In this document: positions 56,401 to 62,630 of the stretch, one piece after another
How the letters are laid out: each line of letters starts with the position of its first letter
How positions within the stretch are numbered: position 1 is the first letter of the stretch
Assembly (NCBI RefSeq): GCF_022605725.1
Contig: NC_065546.1
Coordinates: forward strand, 23,122,227-23,186,226
Direction of reading: 5' to 3'
DNA: 64,000 bases
From: Anthonomus grandis grandis
Lineage: Eukaryota; Arthropoda; Insecta; Coleoptera; Curculionidae
Made by a program: the position numbers and the translations under genes
Notes under the pieces: model-generated
Told to the model about the DNA's origin: nothing
Databases searched by the model: none
The model's input: only the letters and a program-made list of their open reading frames with translations

Positions 56401-59400
56401 AAAAACATTTATTAGGAGGAATGTTAATTGATTTAGAGAGTCCCAAAAAAGCGTGGTACATATTTTGATTTTTTTTTAAAATAGAACACCCTGTATCTAG
56501 TAACGTGATTTGATAGAGCATTCTTTTATCTTCAATTTGTTTGTCTTATCTTACCAACAAATTTGCCTTTATTGCCAAAAGGCATTTTTCAAACTTTTTC
56601 TTTTTTAATTTATTATTTCTAAACCTTTCAAGACTTTCATTTTTGGGGAAAGACATATAAACTAGCCAATAATATGTTATGTAAAAAACATTTGTTTTTT
56701 TTATAGGCATTACAACGTTTAATTTTACTTGAGAATTATTAAAGTATACTGTAAGCGTACAAAAAACAAACAGTTTTGAATGAAGAAATCAAATTGGCAT
56801 TCACCAAGTCGGTTGGAGAAAATCCGAAAATTACAGTAAGACAAAAAATTACTTACAAATAATGGGAAATTGCCACAACAAAAATTAATATCACCCCCAT
56901 TAATTTCAGTTACATCAAAGATTCATCAAAAACATTAATTAAAAACATTATAAATAAGTTCTATCACAAAAAATGCTCAAAATGTTTACCGTTTTGCTCT
57001 AAACACAAATCAGCCTTGAGTGAGAACATTTTTTTTTAACTGCCCGAAGCGTAGTAGACGTCGGAAAGACTCTTGTATGCGCTTCACCAGATCTTCCCTA
57101 GATTTACAGACTTCCCCACAAGAAGAAATCCAGAAGCGTTAATTCCGGTGACATAGGAGACCATTCAGTGGGGCCTATCCAGTATAAAGTTTAATAAATA
57201 TGTATACAAAAATTAATTTAAATAGCTAACCTAACCTTCCAATCCATCCATTACCAAATTGGTGTGTGATGTGCTCCCTGACATCAGTACAAATGTGAGC
57301 TTGTACACCCTTCAACTGATGCCTTACATAAAGCCGGAAAGCGCGAAAAATTCTCTCTTAAGAAATTTAGAAAAACTTTTCCTGTTAAACGATTTTGAAA
57401 AAGGATGGAACAATAACAAAATCTTGTAATATTGCACCTCCAAACATTGATGCTTTGTTGAAAATGATTGATAAAAACTCGATGGAGATTCACAAAATCA
57501 TTTCTGTGGAATGTACATTCATTAGTCAAGGGCACACATTTAAAAAAAATCTGCTGTTTTATTTCTTGATGTAGCTGTGCATGATAGGGATCATATTTAT
57601 TTTCCTTGGGATATTTTCCCACGGACGATTTCGATATTTCTAACTTCTTACTTATTCGTTCACAAACTAAATTCCAGTGTTGCAACAACCGACATGGTGA
57701 TGAGATTCATTTTGATACAAATCTACTTAACATGACTGATAGGTAAACATTATAATTGACGTCACACAACAAAGAATAAATTAATTATGGCCAACTTTTT
57801 ACTTGTAATACAAAATTTCTTATTTTTAAATGAGATAGCATCAGGGCTTAATATTATTTGTCTCTAACTACTATTATTTTATTATGGTTATTACAACTAT
57901 TGGCTTTTTTTCTTACTAAAAAGTGTTCGAAAAAAAATTGAAGAGATCTGATTTCATAAAATATCTATTAATTGTTTTCCATTGTAAGTGTCGTAATGCC
58001 TATAAAAAATATGTGTCACTCTTCCTTTAAGAATAAATTCTGAGAAAACGGTTAGAGATAAACGCAAACTTGTTGGTATCAAATTAAAGATAAAAAATGG
58101 TCTTTCAAAATGCGTTACTAGATATAGGGTGGTCCATTAAAAAAAATAGCGCAAAATTTCATTGAAAATATCATTATTTGTGTAACGATATTGATCACCC
58201 TGTATAAACATAAATAAATTTTGGAATTTCATAAGATAAAATGAATTTAGCCAAGAACTCTACATAGATTTTTCAAAAAGATAAACAACGTCGGCGGCAA
58301 ATATTCATATTTAAGTGAAACATTGATTTACGTGAAAATTTCTTTAAATTGTTAATAACTAGTCTACGTCGCATTTTAGGGCAAAACAATTTTACGATTA
58401 AAGAGAGGGTAAAATAAGACTTTCATTTCAGAAAAAATATAGGTAATTCCTCTTTAAAAAAAAAGTTAAAACTATGTACCACGTTTTTTTTGGGATACGC
58501 TGTATCAACCAAACTAATTTTAAAAAGTAGTTCCTTTAACTTAATTAACATTCCCACTATTAAAGGTTTTTTCCATTTCACGGTTTAGCCGCAATCGAGC
58601 ATCGCAATATTAAATGGAGACCCTGTATGTAGTATATTCTCTTCCTGTGACAATTAGTTTTCTATTTTTGATTCTCGCATCTAGGGAGTGTTAACTTGCT
58701 TCTTTTCAGTGGTTGCGTACTTTTTTTATTTTCCTTATTTTCCTTATATTATCAGCTTTTGTATACTCTGGACAGATGAAGATTTCTATTCCTTTTAGTT
58801 TTTCCATGTTATTTATAACTTCTTTACGTGTAAGGTAGTTATTAATTTTTTATTGTAATGGGACATATTATTATATTCTTGTTAACAGGTTTACGTATAC
58901 GGTATTCGTAAGTCATCAAAATCGCTGCTTACTTAATTGTAGGTTGTTATTAAAAACTATAGTGTCTTCGTCTCTGTCTCTGTATTACTAATTTATATTT
59001 TTTCGTTACATCCTCAATTTTTATCTGTTCTTTTTTTTCTTATCTATATTGGACTCGCGTTCTATTTCGACGGCCGCCCAAACTTCTTGTTTATTATGGA
59101 CCTACAGGTTACACAAACAACCATGCCCAATGCCTATGCCAGGATTCGAACCTGAGACCACAAGATCGCATTGTGAACACTTTGCCCACGGCGCTACCGG
59201 GGTCGATGCTTCAACTGTCCTCTTAAGTCCTTTTTCTCTTCTTTTAGTAGCTTGTTTTCTTCCCTTAACCCTGAATTTCACTCACTCCTCAAATCTATTT
59301 TCAACTTTTCTTTCAAAGTAGCTTAGAAATAGAATAAGTGAAAAAAAAAGAAATAGTCTATAAAAAAATAGAACAAGACTTTTTTTTCAGTCGAAATAAA

Positions 59401-61001
59401 AGTATTAATCTACCTGTATATCTGTGAGGCGTAAGTGGGACGGGAAGTTAATATAGCCTTATCGGCATGTGCTATTCTTTTATGTTTTAAATTAGCAAAT
59501 GACAATAAATTTCACTTTATCGTTCTAAATCCAGATATAGTATAAAAATTAATATTTACTTTTAAGTAAGTTCTAAAGTATTGCACACACCTAGAATCAA
59601 TATGGACGTTTTTTAACCGCGCAGGCTACTAAGGATATTAAAAAAAAATATTCGGGCACAAGACAAAATTTTACTACGAACATTTGTACATTATCATGTT
59701 TGCGTGGAAAGGAGTATTCAGATTTATTGTAAGATGCTTACTTTCAAAAGAAAAAATAAATATCATGTAATATTTGTTTATGTTTGGACAGGATACACCA
59801 AAAAATTCAGTACATCAATAGGTGTCATTTGAGAGTGTTATTAGATTAAAAGAAAACGTTATGAAGTGGGTTGATTTGACAAATTTGTTGAAAAATTTGA
59901 CTTAAAAAAAAAAAACAATACATTCGACACAAGGGCGATGGGTAAAGGCGCTAGATAGAAGATATCTTTTGAACTAATTTGTCAGCAGCTTTTGTACCTT
60001 TTAAAGGATAACAACGCAACAAAAATGTTCGTCGCGTATTTTATAATACGTTTTTTTATTAAACGATTAATTCTGACAACGAAATATACTTGAGCAAACC
60101 GAAGATAGTAAATGACACGAGTGGACATTTTAATGTAACTTATGTATATAATGTTTTACAACATTGGAAATTCAATAGAATATAATACATTTTTATTTGC
60201 TTTATTTCATGTAGAATTTGATATTGACACTTATCACAAAATTAAAACACATTTTTAATTTTGAAACACAACTCAAGCTTATAAAGGAAAATAATAACAA
60301 ATGCGATATTATTGAATTTTTATTTGGCATGATTCTAGGTGTAATATCAATTAAGAAAGAATAAATCTAGTTTTCTGCCGACTTATTTTTTTTAAATTTT
60401 AGCCAATAATATATTACTCAAAAATTGCAAATATTTCTACATTAAATGTATTCGTAAATTTATTGTTCGTTTAATTTTATTTACCTGTTAACTTTTGATT
60501 TAATGACTACTATTATTATTGTACAGTAATTGTACAGTGTTAACTTAGAAATATCATGTATGTACTTCTTAAATTATTATTATTCATATGAATATCAAAA
60601 ATAGTATACAAGCATCAAAAAGTAATATACACCTAAATAAAATAATATTTTCTAAATAAATTTCTTAGTTTTACGGAAAAAAAGTTAATGTATTTCCGTT
60701 TATAAAACAATGAATAATACCTAAAATTCTCCAGGCAGAGTAACAGTTTGACAAAAAACGAAACAGATAACTTAATTTATTTGTAACGCTTACCTTTTTT
60801 AATAAGTAATCCACTTGATATAACGACACTGAAGTTAACCAACACAATAATTACAGCAATAAAAGGAATTCCGTAGTTGTAAACATTCAAGTAAAAAAGT
60901 ACTTCTGTATCTGTCAACTCATCCCTTGTTGGTATAGCATTACCCATCTTTAAATCATGGAAAGTACTGTTATCGTTATTTAAAAACATAATAAATTCCA
61001 T
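19843..61001 (-). CDS. Rhodopsin-like (class A) G protein-coupled receptor, four exons
   Basis: Plasma-membrane seven-helix receptor assembled from exons 61001-60794, 49664-49530, 22330-22181 and 20459-19843 (1110 coding bases, 369 residues). All three introns are phase 1 with GT-AG borders. Visible features in order: an N-glycosylation sequon NST; TM1 with LVNFSVV; TM2 with GNVALTDMVTG (conserved Asp); Cys in NTCAFQLG before TM3; the DRY box as AVDRYVYI; TM4; Cys in GRVCWF of the second outer loop (the likely disulfide partner); TM5; a basic third inner loop; TM6 with TWSP, where most receptors have CWxP; and TM7 with NSLINPLIYAWW. The TM2 style recalls the adenosine/lipid-type receptor branch, but I cannot name the ligand. 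No coding lesion is seen, so it should be functional. Introns 1 and 2 are loaded with transposons. Confidence 0.88.
20460..22180. other. Receptor intron 3 (1.7 kb), with transposon-end debris
   Basis: No gene. CCACCCTGTA near 21762-21771 resembles a right terminus of a CAGGGTGG-type element. The repetitive-looking stretch from about 20880 to 21770 may be its body, but no transposase motif is left. Confidence 0.5.
22181..22330 (-). CDS. Receptor exon 3 (TM3, DRY box, TM4)
   Basis: A 150-base exon between acceptor ATTTTATTTTAG and donor G/GTAATT. It encodes LIVSSALSSIYSVGLLAVDR, YVYIVYGIKYLKWNK and the start of TM4 (VVIGLTWII). Phase 1-1. Confidence 0.88.
23271..23450 (+). pseudogene. Inverted duplicate of the element D transposase N-terminus
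   Basis: The plus strand reads SEIFSIYFPIKP, WSISTIKPIVSKFESK, then KIENRSEKRENRTLNILLSV. This matches the minus-strand gene's SVYFPTKPIPSISTIKRIV and ENRAEERENRDLNILLSVEE. It sits just beyond the 3' end of that gene, so the element carries its own 5' coding region twice, in opposite orientations. Confidence 0.85.
23506..24582 (-). pseudogene. Element D transposase: one frame with four nonsense codons
   Basis: From ATG 24582 a single frame of 358 codons runs to TAA at 23508-23506. Only stop codons interrupt it: TGA in the first HTH (after YARNSF), TAA directly after FTD, which destroys the Glu next to the first catalytic Asp, TAA in VQED*MIW, and TGA in MVKE*LEN. No frameshift is seen. The motifs QENEHRF, YPQKTNV, YQMDGCPAHN (second Asp) and SPDLSPNDFF (third Asp, 41 residues between) are present. 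The C-terminus is NGGLFEHMIN. By comparison, element F has sense codons at three of these four positions. Confidence 0.88.
25125..25316 (-). repeat. BEL/Pao element 3' LTR
   Basis: Direct copy of 29721-29907, starting TCGTCTGGACCAAAATGAAG on the plus strand. The right boundary is uncertain because internal sequence next to it has been deleted and similarity fades after CAAATTTG. Confidence 0.82.
25267..29425 (-). pseudogene. BEL/Pao LTR retrotransposon gag-pol (broken)
   Basis: Minus-strand retrotransposon polyprotein. Gag starts at ATG 29425 (MSLLNKLRLKRGGIKGQLTR), then a DUF1759-type region (28880-28250) and Cys/His knuckles (FCVNCLNPSHTIENC). The aspartic protease region shows HALLDAGAQSNFIT (about 27860). 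Reverse transcriptase (27770-26880) includes KLRVVFDASAKT, INADISKMYRQI and FYFDDLLAG in place of the usual xVDD box. RNase H relics lie at 26880-26520. Integrase (26510-25267) has VRRCVICFKAKP, FTCTGIDYAGPI and SDNSTNFVGA. Frames shift near 28900, 28010, 27110, 26520 and 25612. Integrase stops abruptly at LNSRPLSPLS next to the LTR, so its tail is deleted. No env gene is present. Non-functional. Confidence 0.88.
29721..29907 (-). repeat. BEL/Pao element 5' LTR
   Basis: About 187 bp, beginning TGTTAGGGCC on the minus strand. It is highly similar to 25125-25316, with several substitutions and small indels, so the insertion is not very recent. Confidence 0.82.
29966..30507 (+). pseudogene. Non-LTR retrotransposon endonuclease fragment (APE type)
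   Basis: Plus-strand 5' part of an ORF2. It reads FDIIGVSETWLH (Glu of the APE active site), then VVKISGYNFIRQNRVGRRGRYV and, in a shifted frame, CYKTVELLSLFDNML and ICCTGDFNLDYSD (the GDFNxD motif, about 30400-30440). It stops at TAA 30505 before any polymerase. Stops and one or two frameshifts are present. The fragment ends abruptly, so either its 3' part was lost or the copy is a deletion remnant. Confidence 0.8.
30508..31747. other. Intronic stretch with a small GC-rich patch
   Basis: No supported gene. The GC-rich patch at 30828-30912 stands out from its AT-rich surroundings and has an ATGGCAACAACGC start resembling the leaders of the MAVYTP-lineage elements. A short basic open frame (31043-31150, 35 codons, MGKRKEGKSKVYYSKRK) follows 130 bp later. 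It is too short to call a gene. Confidence 0.4.
32170..33603. mobile_element. Element F: truncated sister of element D inside element E
   Basis: The left end (CCGGGTGGTGCGTCGCCGAG, preceded by TA at 32168-32169) matches element D. The copy follows D through the transposase and about 25 bp past its stop. Similarity breaks after TCTATTATTTTT (about 33603), where element E sequence resumes. There is no right terminus. Confidence 0.85.
32486..33605 (+). pseudogene. Element F transposase (nonsense codons and a scrambled insertion)
   Basis: Plus strand, starting MNYSIDEKISIIKWHYAGNS at ATG 32486. In-frame TAA codons occur at about 32812 (TTA to TAA before KKHKYY) and in QEN*HRF (about 33026). Near 33072-33110 about 30 bases of inverted and repeated local sequence are inserted, shifting the frame. 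Downstream coding is open: GHHIIGPFFMDYNL, YQMDGCPAHN, then SPDLSSNDFFLWGHL. FTDECTF keeps the first catalytic Asp and Glu pair that element D lost. All three catalytic residues are therefore present, but the gene cannot be read through. Confidence 0.87.
33640..33945 (+). pseudogene. Element E transposase, C-terminal third only
   Basis: The plus strand reads YPGRWIGLRGSV, a stop, then the WPARSPDLTPLDFFLWG block in damaged form (about 33690-33740; the LTPL part is deleted), followed by YLKSKIYATQPASIEEL and CIEVNGGHFQHLWDK, ending at TAA 33943-33945. It is more similar to elements C and H than to F. The upstream two thirds have been removed. Confidence 0.78.
34292..34656. mobile_element. MITE, ~365 bp, CAGTGTATCCC ends
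   Basis: Two inverted ends: CAGTGTATCCCAAATTTTAT after TA 34290-34291, and its imperfect complement ending GGGATTCACTT before TA 34657-34658. Both continue for about 55 bp through a GACCCGTCGATTTT motif. No coding capacity. It lies 8 bp from the right end of element E. Confidence 0.75.
35150..35883 (-). pseudogene. Transposase relic G (MAVYTP lineage), C-terminal third missing
   Basis: Minus strand from ATG 35883: MAVYTPSERVQLIKWFYG, a degenerate HTH region, HQLRRMEFCETVMEKANENE, LFSDESSF (first Asp) and RTQYPQKLNVWAGILGDNV. The second and third catalytic blocks are absent, and similarity ends near 35150. Several frameshifts occur, for example near 35260 and 35560-35780. A leader region up to about 36040 (GTTGCCATTATTTTGGG, plus strand) resembles those of the copies at 18481 and 61405. 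Confidence 0.8.
36045..37489. other. Intron 2 spacer, no feature recognised
   Basis: AT-rich sequence. I found no transposon ends and no coding sense. Confidence 0.5.
37490..41785 (+). pseudogene. Ty3/Gypsy retrotransposon gag-pol (5'-truncated, many lesions)
   Basis: Plus-strand polyprotein in broken frames. Gag (about 37500-38320) has a coiled-coil-like start, FEAAARGNHWDNEKKAINLK and a damaged Cys knuckle, CWNCNGEG. Protease shows VVDTGSSDTLV (about 38460). Reverse transcriptase (about 39200-39800) has FCVDYRRVNDITMKDSYPLP, FTVMPFGL and VYLDDVVI. RNase H (about 40120-40380) has ILTYPIPGPTF. Integrase (about 40840-41720) has a damaged His/Cys finger, IAIDIAGPF (first Asp), then jumps from the VAMDYFSKWPEVY region straight to HPQSDGLVERFNR. 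The segment that normally carries the second catalytic Asp is deleted (about 41165-41185). A C-terminal GDKVWLYHPRR block follows. No env is present. It cannot be active. Confidence 0.88.
41793..41805 (+). other. Polypurine tract of the Gypsy element
   Basis: TTGAGAGGGGAGC directly before the presumed 3' LTR. This is the position and base composition used to prime plus-strand DNA synthesis in LTR retrotransposons. Confidence 0.65.
41807..42240 (+). repeat. Presumed Gypsy 3' LTR (solo side)
   Basis: Sequence following the polypurine tract, about 430 bp, with a TTTTAAAAAGG TATA-like stretch near 42150. No matching copy is visible upstream of 37490, so the assignment rests on position only and the right edge is approximate. 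Confidence 0.45.
42290..42522 (-). pseudogene. Fragment of a KRBA2/SCAND3-like integrase-type transposon protein
   Basis: Minus strand reads MQYSEFLESVKLAKEAK, then ALQYRRLKRFSVI, RLIAPV and an IRYFVKSEDI-like tail. The order resembles the region just before the zinc finger and integrase domain of KRBA2/SCAND3-like transposon-derived proteins found in many arthropods. This is from memory of the family pattern and could be wrong. The integrase core is absent: coding sense ends about 50 bp from the presumed Gypsy LTR, which may have replaced it. Confidence 0.45.
43200..44600 (-). pseudogene. Non-LTR retrotransposon relic: ORF1 tail, endonuclease, deletion, start of RT
   Basis: Minus strand. 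44580-44160: basic ORF1-like segment (DIEALNEAIKKL; VEKAKLRTPRFKI; then VFIGWERYPIYDD with a damaged CCHC knuckle, LKCQKYIHKF). 44129-43872: endonuclease start (FKIRNIRKIFIELTSF, DIIIVTKCW). 43652-43470: endonuclease end (NHYGFVFAINSP, SSFILDHIF). The protein then passes directly into the reverse transcriptase helix NLAKAFDTVPHNLLIPVLES at about 43310-43240, with hundreds of codons missing. It ends before the YADD box. The internal deletion leaves a continuous 150-codon chimeric frame at 43652-43200, which is not a real gene. Confidence 0.8.
44635..45608. mobile_element. Non-autonomous foldback DNA transposon with 7-8 bp target duplication
   Basis: Ends CGTAGCCGATCGAGAGTTCT and, inverted, CGTAGCCGATCGATAGTTCT. 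Weaker inverted similarity extends to about 100 bp (GAAGCCGAGATTTGG against GAAGCCGAAATCATG). TTTCAAG flanks both sides (44628-44634 and 45609-45615), eight bases if GTTTCAAG is counted. The interior has no transposase. The ends do not match mariner, piggyBac or typical hAT termini, so the superfamily is open. Confidence 0.8.
46137..48245. mobile_element. Element H: mariner relative with ~245-bp arms
   Basis: TA-flanked (46135-46136; 48246-48247). The left end CAGGGGGAAGTTTAATTATG and the right end (its near-complement) continue as an inverted repeat to about 46380 and 48000. By eye the two arms differ at a modest number of sites, so the element is older than element B but fairly well preserved. 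A minus-strand transposase lies inside. Confidence 0.9.
46508..47597 (-). pseudogene. Element H transposase: two stops and a poly-T frameshift
   Basis: Minus strand from ATG 47597 (MMYTLAERIEIIFLYGAQDR). The first HTH is complete, and a second HTH lies around LTNISTGSVHK. TAA at about 47284 (TTA to TAA before KKNKFF) is the first lesion. FSDESTF (first Asp) is followed by a one-base insertion in a run of nine T (about 47117-47125). The next frame carries CRYWDNENPH, FQQDGAPAHY (second Asp) and SPDLTPLDFFL (third Asp, 41 residues between). There a TGG-to-TGA stop (46696-46694) interrupts FLWG. The C-terminal part to TAA 46510-46508 ends NGAHFEHLIK. All catalytic residues survive. Confidence 0.88.
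48329..49529. other. Intron 2, proximal part; no feature recognised
   Basis: AT-rich intronic sequence. I see no transposase or exon. A mildly GC-richer patch with GCGCGCCGTTGCCATTATGC lies at 48385-48404. Confidence 0.5.
49530..49664 (-). CDS. Receptor exon 2 (TM2 and start of TM3)
   Basis: A 135-base exon between acceptor TTTTTTATAG and donor G/GTAGGT. It encodes VEPRFTYIFLGNVALTDMVT, ISILLGQYYP and NTCAFQL. Phase 1 at both ends joins cleanly to exons 1 and 3. A second donor (GTAAAA) four bases on would break the phase. Confidence 0.87.
50270..50626. mobile_element. MITE-like insertion, 357 bp, CAGGGTGTAC...ACACTG
   Basis: Bounded by TA at 50268-50269 and 50627-50628, with short inverted ends (CAGGGTGTAC against GGACACACTG). 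No coding sense. It separates the two halves of element I. Confidence 0.6.
50630..50966 (+). pseudogene. Element I transposase, C-terminal third
   Basis: The plus strand starts abruptly at FQQDGAPPHYVLPVRQWLDD (second Asp), with a TGA in WIG*RGPIEWPARSPD, then MTPLDFFLWGHLKSI (third Asp, 41 residues between). A one-base shift near 50925 joins to CLAKNGQHFEHLLK and TAA 50964-50966. The upstream part of the gene is missing, replaced by the MITE and the opposite arm. A more diverged minus-strand copy of its last ~45 codons lies at about 50130-50250. Confidence 0.82.
51305..52599. other. Intron 1 spacer, no feature recognised
   Basis: AT-rich; no transposon ends or coding motifs seen. Confidence 0.5.
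52604..55063. mobile_element. piggyBac-superfamily element
   Basis: The left end follows TTAA (52600-52603) and reads CTCTGGAATGCTACTTGGGG. The right end, inverted, reads CTCTGCATCTGCTACACAGA and continues with GTAC...GTACCCC on both sides. The arms also hold a small internal palindrome (GGGGTACATTTGTACCCC at 52619-52636). The base after the right end is not TTAA, so the duplication is decayed or the end is truncated. It encodes one transposase. Confidence 0.8.
53032..54912 (+). pseudogene. piggyBac transposase, complete except one in-frame TAA
   Basis: A 626-codon frame from ATG 53032 to TGA 54910-54912, interrupted only by TAA at codon 157 (53500-53502; CFT*ENLDKITQYTN). The N-terminus is acidic (residues 10-95). 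The catalytic core has D303 (TIDEQLVGFRG), D381 (LTMDNWFTS) and D482 (KGGVDTLDQ), the usual piggyBac DDD set. The C-terminus is a cysteine-rich finger, with CVLC, CAVCKKFVCLQHQKK and CSVC. The rest of the frame is intact, so the stop may be recent, or the copy may be a pseudogene trapped early in decay. It lies in intron 1 of the receptor, antisense to it. Confidence 0.93.
55064..56088. other. Arm of a mariner relative (to ~55414), then AT-rich spacer
   Basis: The stretch 55090-55414 ends GCCGCTCTG/TA and shares CATGAC, then CTATTTAATTTTATTTTTCA with the sequence after the relic at 548-1020. It is therefore probably one arm of that lineage. From 55415 to 56088 no gene is seen. Confidence 0.45.
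56090..56335 (-). pseudogene. Non-LTR endonuclease fragment
   Basis: The minus strand reads DRFIRISDYQIIRNNRHADR, then GGGIVAYLCNDRTI, the typical run between the first Glu and the GDFN motif of APE-type endonucleases (YxxxRxDRxxRGGGxxxY). It continues degenerate to about 56090. Neither active-site motif is contained. It abuts element J. Confidence 0.65.
56347..58625. mobile_element. Element J: mariner relative with ~180-bp arms
   Basis: TA-flanked (56345-56346; 58626-58627). Left CAGGGTGTCTATTTAATATC, right (inverted) CAGGGTCTCCATTTAATATT. Both continue through GATTGCGGCTAAA and a TCCCAAAAAA...CGTGGTACAT block. It contains a minus-strand transposase relic. A short stretch (58126-58203) bounded by GGGTGGTC and GATCACCCTG may be a tiny nested MITE. 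In the left part, the plus strand at 56780-56850 reads EEIKLAFTKSVGENPKITVR, like a second-HTH segment in the inverted sense. Confidence 0.82.
57000..57696 (-). pseudogene. Element J transposase relic
   Basis: Minus-strand pieces: MSVVATLEF start region (about 57693), SKKLEISKSSVGKYPKENKY (HTH to linker), FHRNDFVNLH near the first-Asp block (the Asp is not visible), INVWRCNITRFCYC, LTGKVFLNFL, QLKGVQAHICTDVREHI (second-Asp block, Asp replaced by Lys), GNGWIG and PTEWSPMSPELTLLDFF (third Asp). Between the last two blocks about 60 non-coding bases intervene. Two catalytic Asp are lost, so this is an old copy. Confidence 0.75.
59040..59208 (-). repeat. tRNA-derived SINE
   Basis: On the minus strand a tRNA-like head contains an A-box-like TAGCGCCGTGGGCAAA (59196-59181) and a perfect B box GGTTCGAATCC (59152-59142), spaced as in internal RNA polymerase III promoters. 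An unrelated body runs downstream to about 59040. The head does not fold into a full cloverleaf that I can verify. The 90-codon plus-strand open frame across it is spurious. Confidence 0.7.
59210..60793. other. Intron 1, distal part; no feature recognised
   Basis: AT-rich intron sequence up to the exon 1 donor. No coding or transposon motif seen. Confidence 0.5.
60794..61001 (-). CDS. Receptor exon 1 (extracellular N-terminus, TM1)
   Basis: ATG at 61001, chosen because it opens a 69-codon frame ending in a membrane segment (IPFIAVIIVLVNFSVVISSG) and a basic turn, LLIKKG. The donor is AAAAAAG/GTAAGC at 60793 (phase 1). A donor-like AG/GTAAGT lies about 30 bases upstream of the ATG and could belong to a leader exon. 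Confidence 0.8.
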
Positions 61002-61404
61002 ATGCGATTAATCAATCAACTTTTCCGAAAACTTACCTAATGAAATAAATAATTTTTGTTAATGAACCCCTGATGGCTGTATGTAAATAAAAAGGATAAC
61101 AACAGATAAGAAGTATCTTCTGATAGTGATGTGGATATATTATGCAGACATACAAGTATACTATGATGTTCCGGAATAATATAATTATGCTAGATTTAAA
61201 CACGTTTATCACACTAAATTGGAAAAAAGTTGGAAGAAAAAGTGAATATTGCAAAACATAATAAAAAGAATAATGAATTTTTTTTTTGTTAAGAAACATG
61301 AATCCATTTTCATAAAGATGCTTTTATTAACTTTACATTTTTTTACAATAATGTTTAAATATATCTGTATCAAAATATGTTTTTTCTTTCTAAAGAAAAT
61401 TATA

Positions 61405-62628
61405 CTGGGTGGAGAACTGAAGATTAGGAATTTTCCAAAATAATGGCAACATCGCCTCCTCTCGTCGATAATCCCTCGATCGCTCCCGGTCTTCTAATAC
61501 CTCATTTTGCTGTGCGCCTGCACACAGCATTGTTTTAAATTGTGATTTTTTTCTTAACTTATTATGAATTTTTATACTCATTCCAAAAAAATTCAAATTA
61601 TGAAATGGTTCTATGGAGACAACTATTGGGATTAGTTCTCAATTATAATTGAAAATAAACCGATTCCTTGCGAAAAAGCTATATTAAATTTGGTTTCAAA
61701 TTTTAAAACATCCTTTTGTTTTCAAGATTTTCATAAATGCCAGACTTTACGTGCAACCTTTTATCGAAAGCATTCATGAGTCAAAACGGCTGGAAGAAAT
61801 CGGTTGTAGTGCCTTAGTAGATAAGTACAAGGGTACACATTTTTCAAATATTCCAAAATTGGGAGGTATTTTTCGAAAACCAAAGGCGAAGATTTTTCAA
61901 TTGCTTATTCAGTATCCTCAAAAATTAAATGTTTGGGTTGTTTATTGTATTTTAGGCTACCATATTACAGGACAATGTTTTATTAATAGTACTTGGAACG
62001 CCAACAAATATCTTGAGTGAGTAACCAAGTATTTCCTCCTATTCAAATCCTGCTAGATTTAAACCTGAGATCGGATTATTTTTAATAAGACGGATGTCCT
62101 GCTCCTAATATGGTTACCGTGAGAAAAAATTAAGCAATATATTTCCTGACCGTCTTTTTAGTGGGACTGGAAACTCTTGGTAGTACGAAATGGCTTTTAT
62201 GATAGATTAACTAATTATTTAGACAAAGAGAGAGGCTCAAAATTTATAATTTTTAAGAGTTTTAATTCTATTTTTATATAGTATTTACATCTTTCAACTT
62301 TTATCAGGCTTTTTAGTTTATTTTTATTAGAATAACGCTTCCATTTTCATTATGCAATATTAAGCATAATAAACATTTGATATTACGATTCTACGTGGGT
62401 TACACACTGACGGAAGTATAGCCTGTATCAGAAAAATATTTCAGAAATGCCTAAACTTTCGTGTAATATTTTACCAATTGCTGCAAATTGCAAGCAACTG
62501 AGTAAAAGTCAGGCGCTTAACTACGTCGTACCAAAAAACATAAACAAGTAGCGAAACGCACGAAATTCATGCGTGCGCGTTGCCATATTTCATCTTTAAG
62601 CACGCGTAATGATCGATTCCCCAACCTG
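61405..62628. mobile_element. Mariner relative, MAVYTP lineage, short arms, complete ends
   Basis: TA at 61403-61404 and 62629-62630. Left CTGGGTGGAGAACTGAAGAT and right (inverted) CAGGTTGGGGAATCGATCAT match imperfectly for about 30 bp. A further ATGGCAAC-GC match lies about 40 bp in from each end. The interior is a plus-strand transposase relic. It lies about 400 bp upstream of the receptor start codon. Confidence 0.72.
61564..62215 (+). pseudogene. Transposase relic of the 61.4-62.6 kb element
   Basis: Plus strand from ATG 61564: MNFYTHSKKIQIMKWFYGDN, decayed HTH, then QYPQKLNVWVVYCILGYHIT and INSTWNANKYLE (61910-62019), and a faint FPDRLFSGTGNS at about 62147-62180 corresponding to the WIG block. 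The catalytic aspartates are not identifiable. Strongly shortened. Confidence 0.7.
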
Positions 62629-62630
62629 TA

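Noticed and set aside
59130..59205. Possible tRNA gene
   Set aside because: A and B boxes are present, but I cannot pair an acceptor stem, and an unrelated body follows, so a SINE is the better explanation.
59049..59321. A 90-codon plus-strand frame with a PGFEPETTRS motif
   Set aside because: It is the antisense of a tRNA-derived SINE. This peptide pattern arises from the B box.
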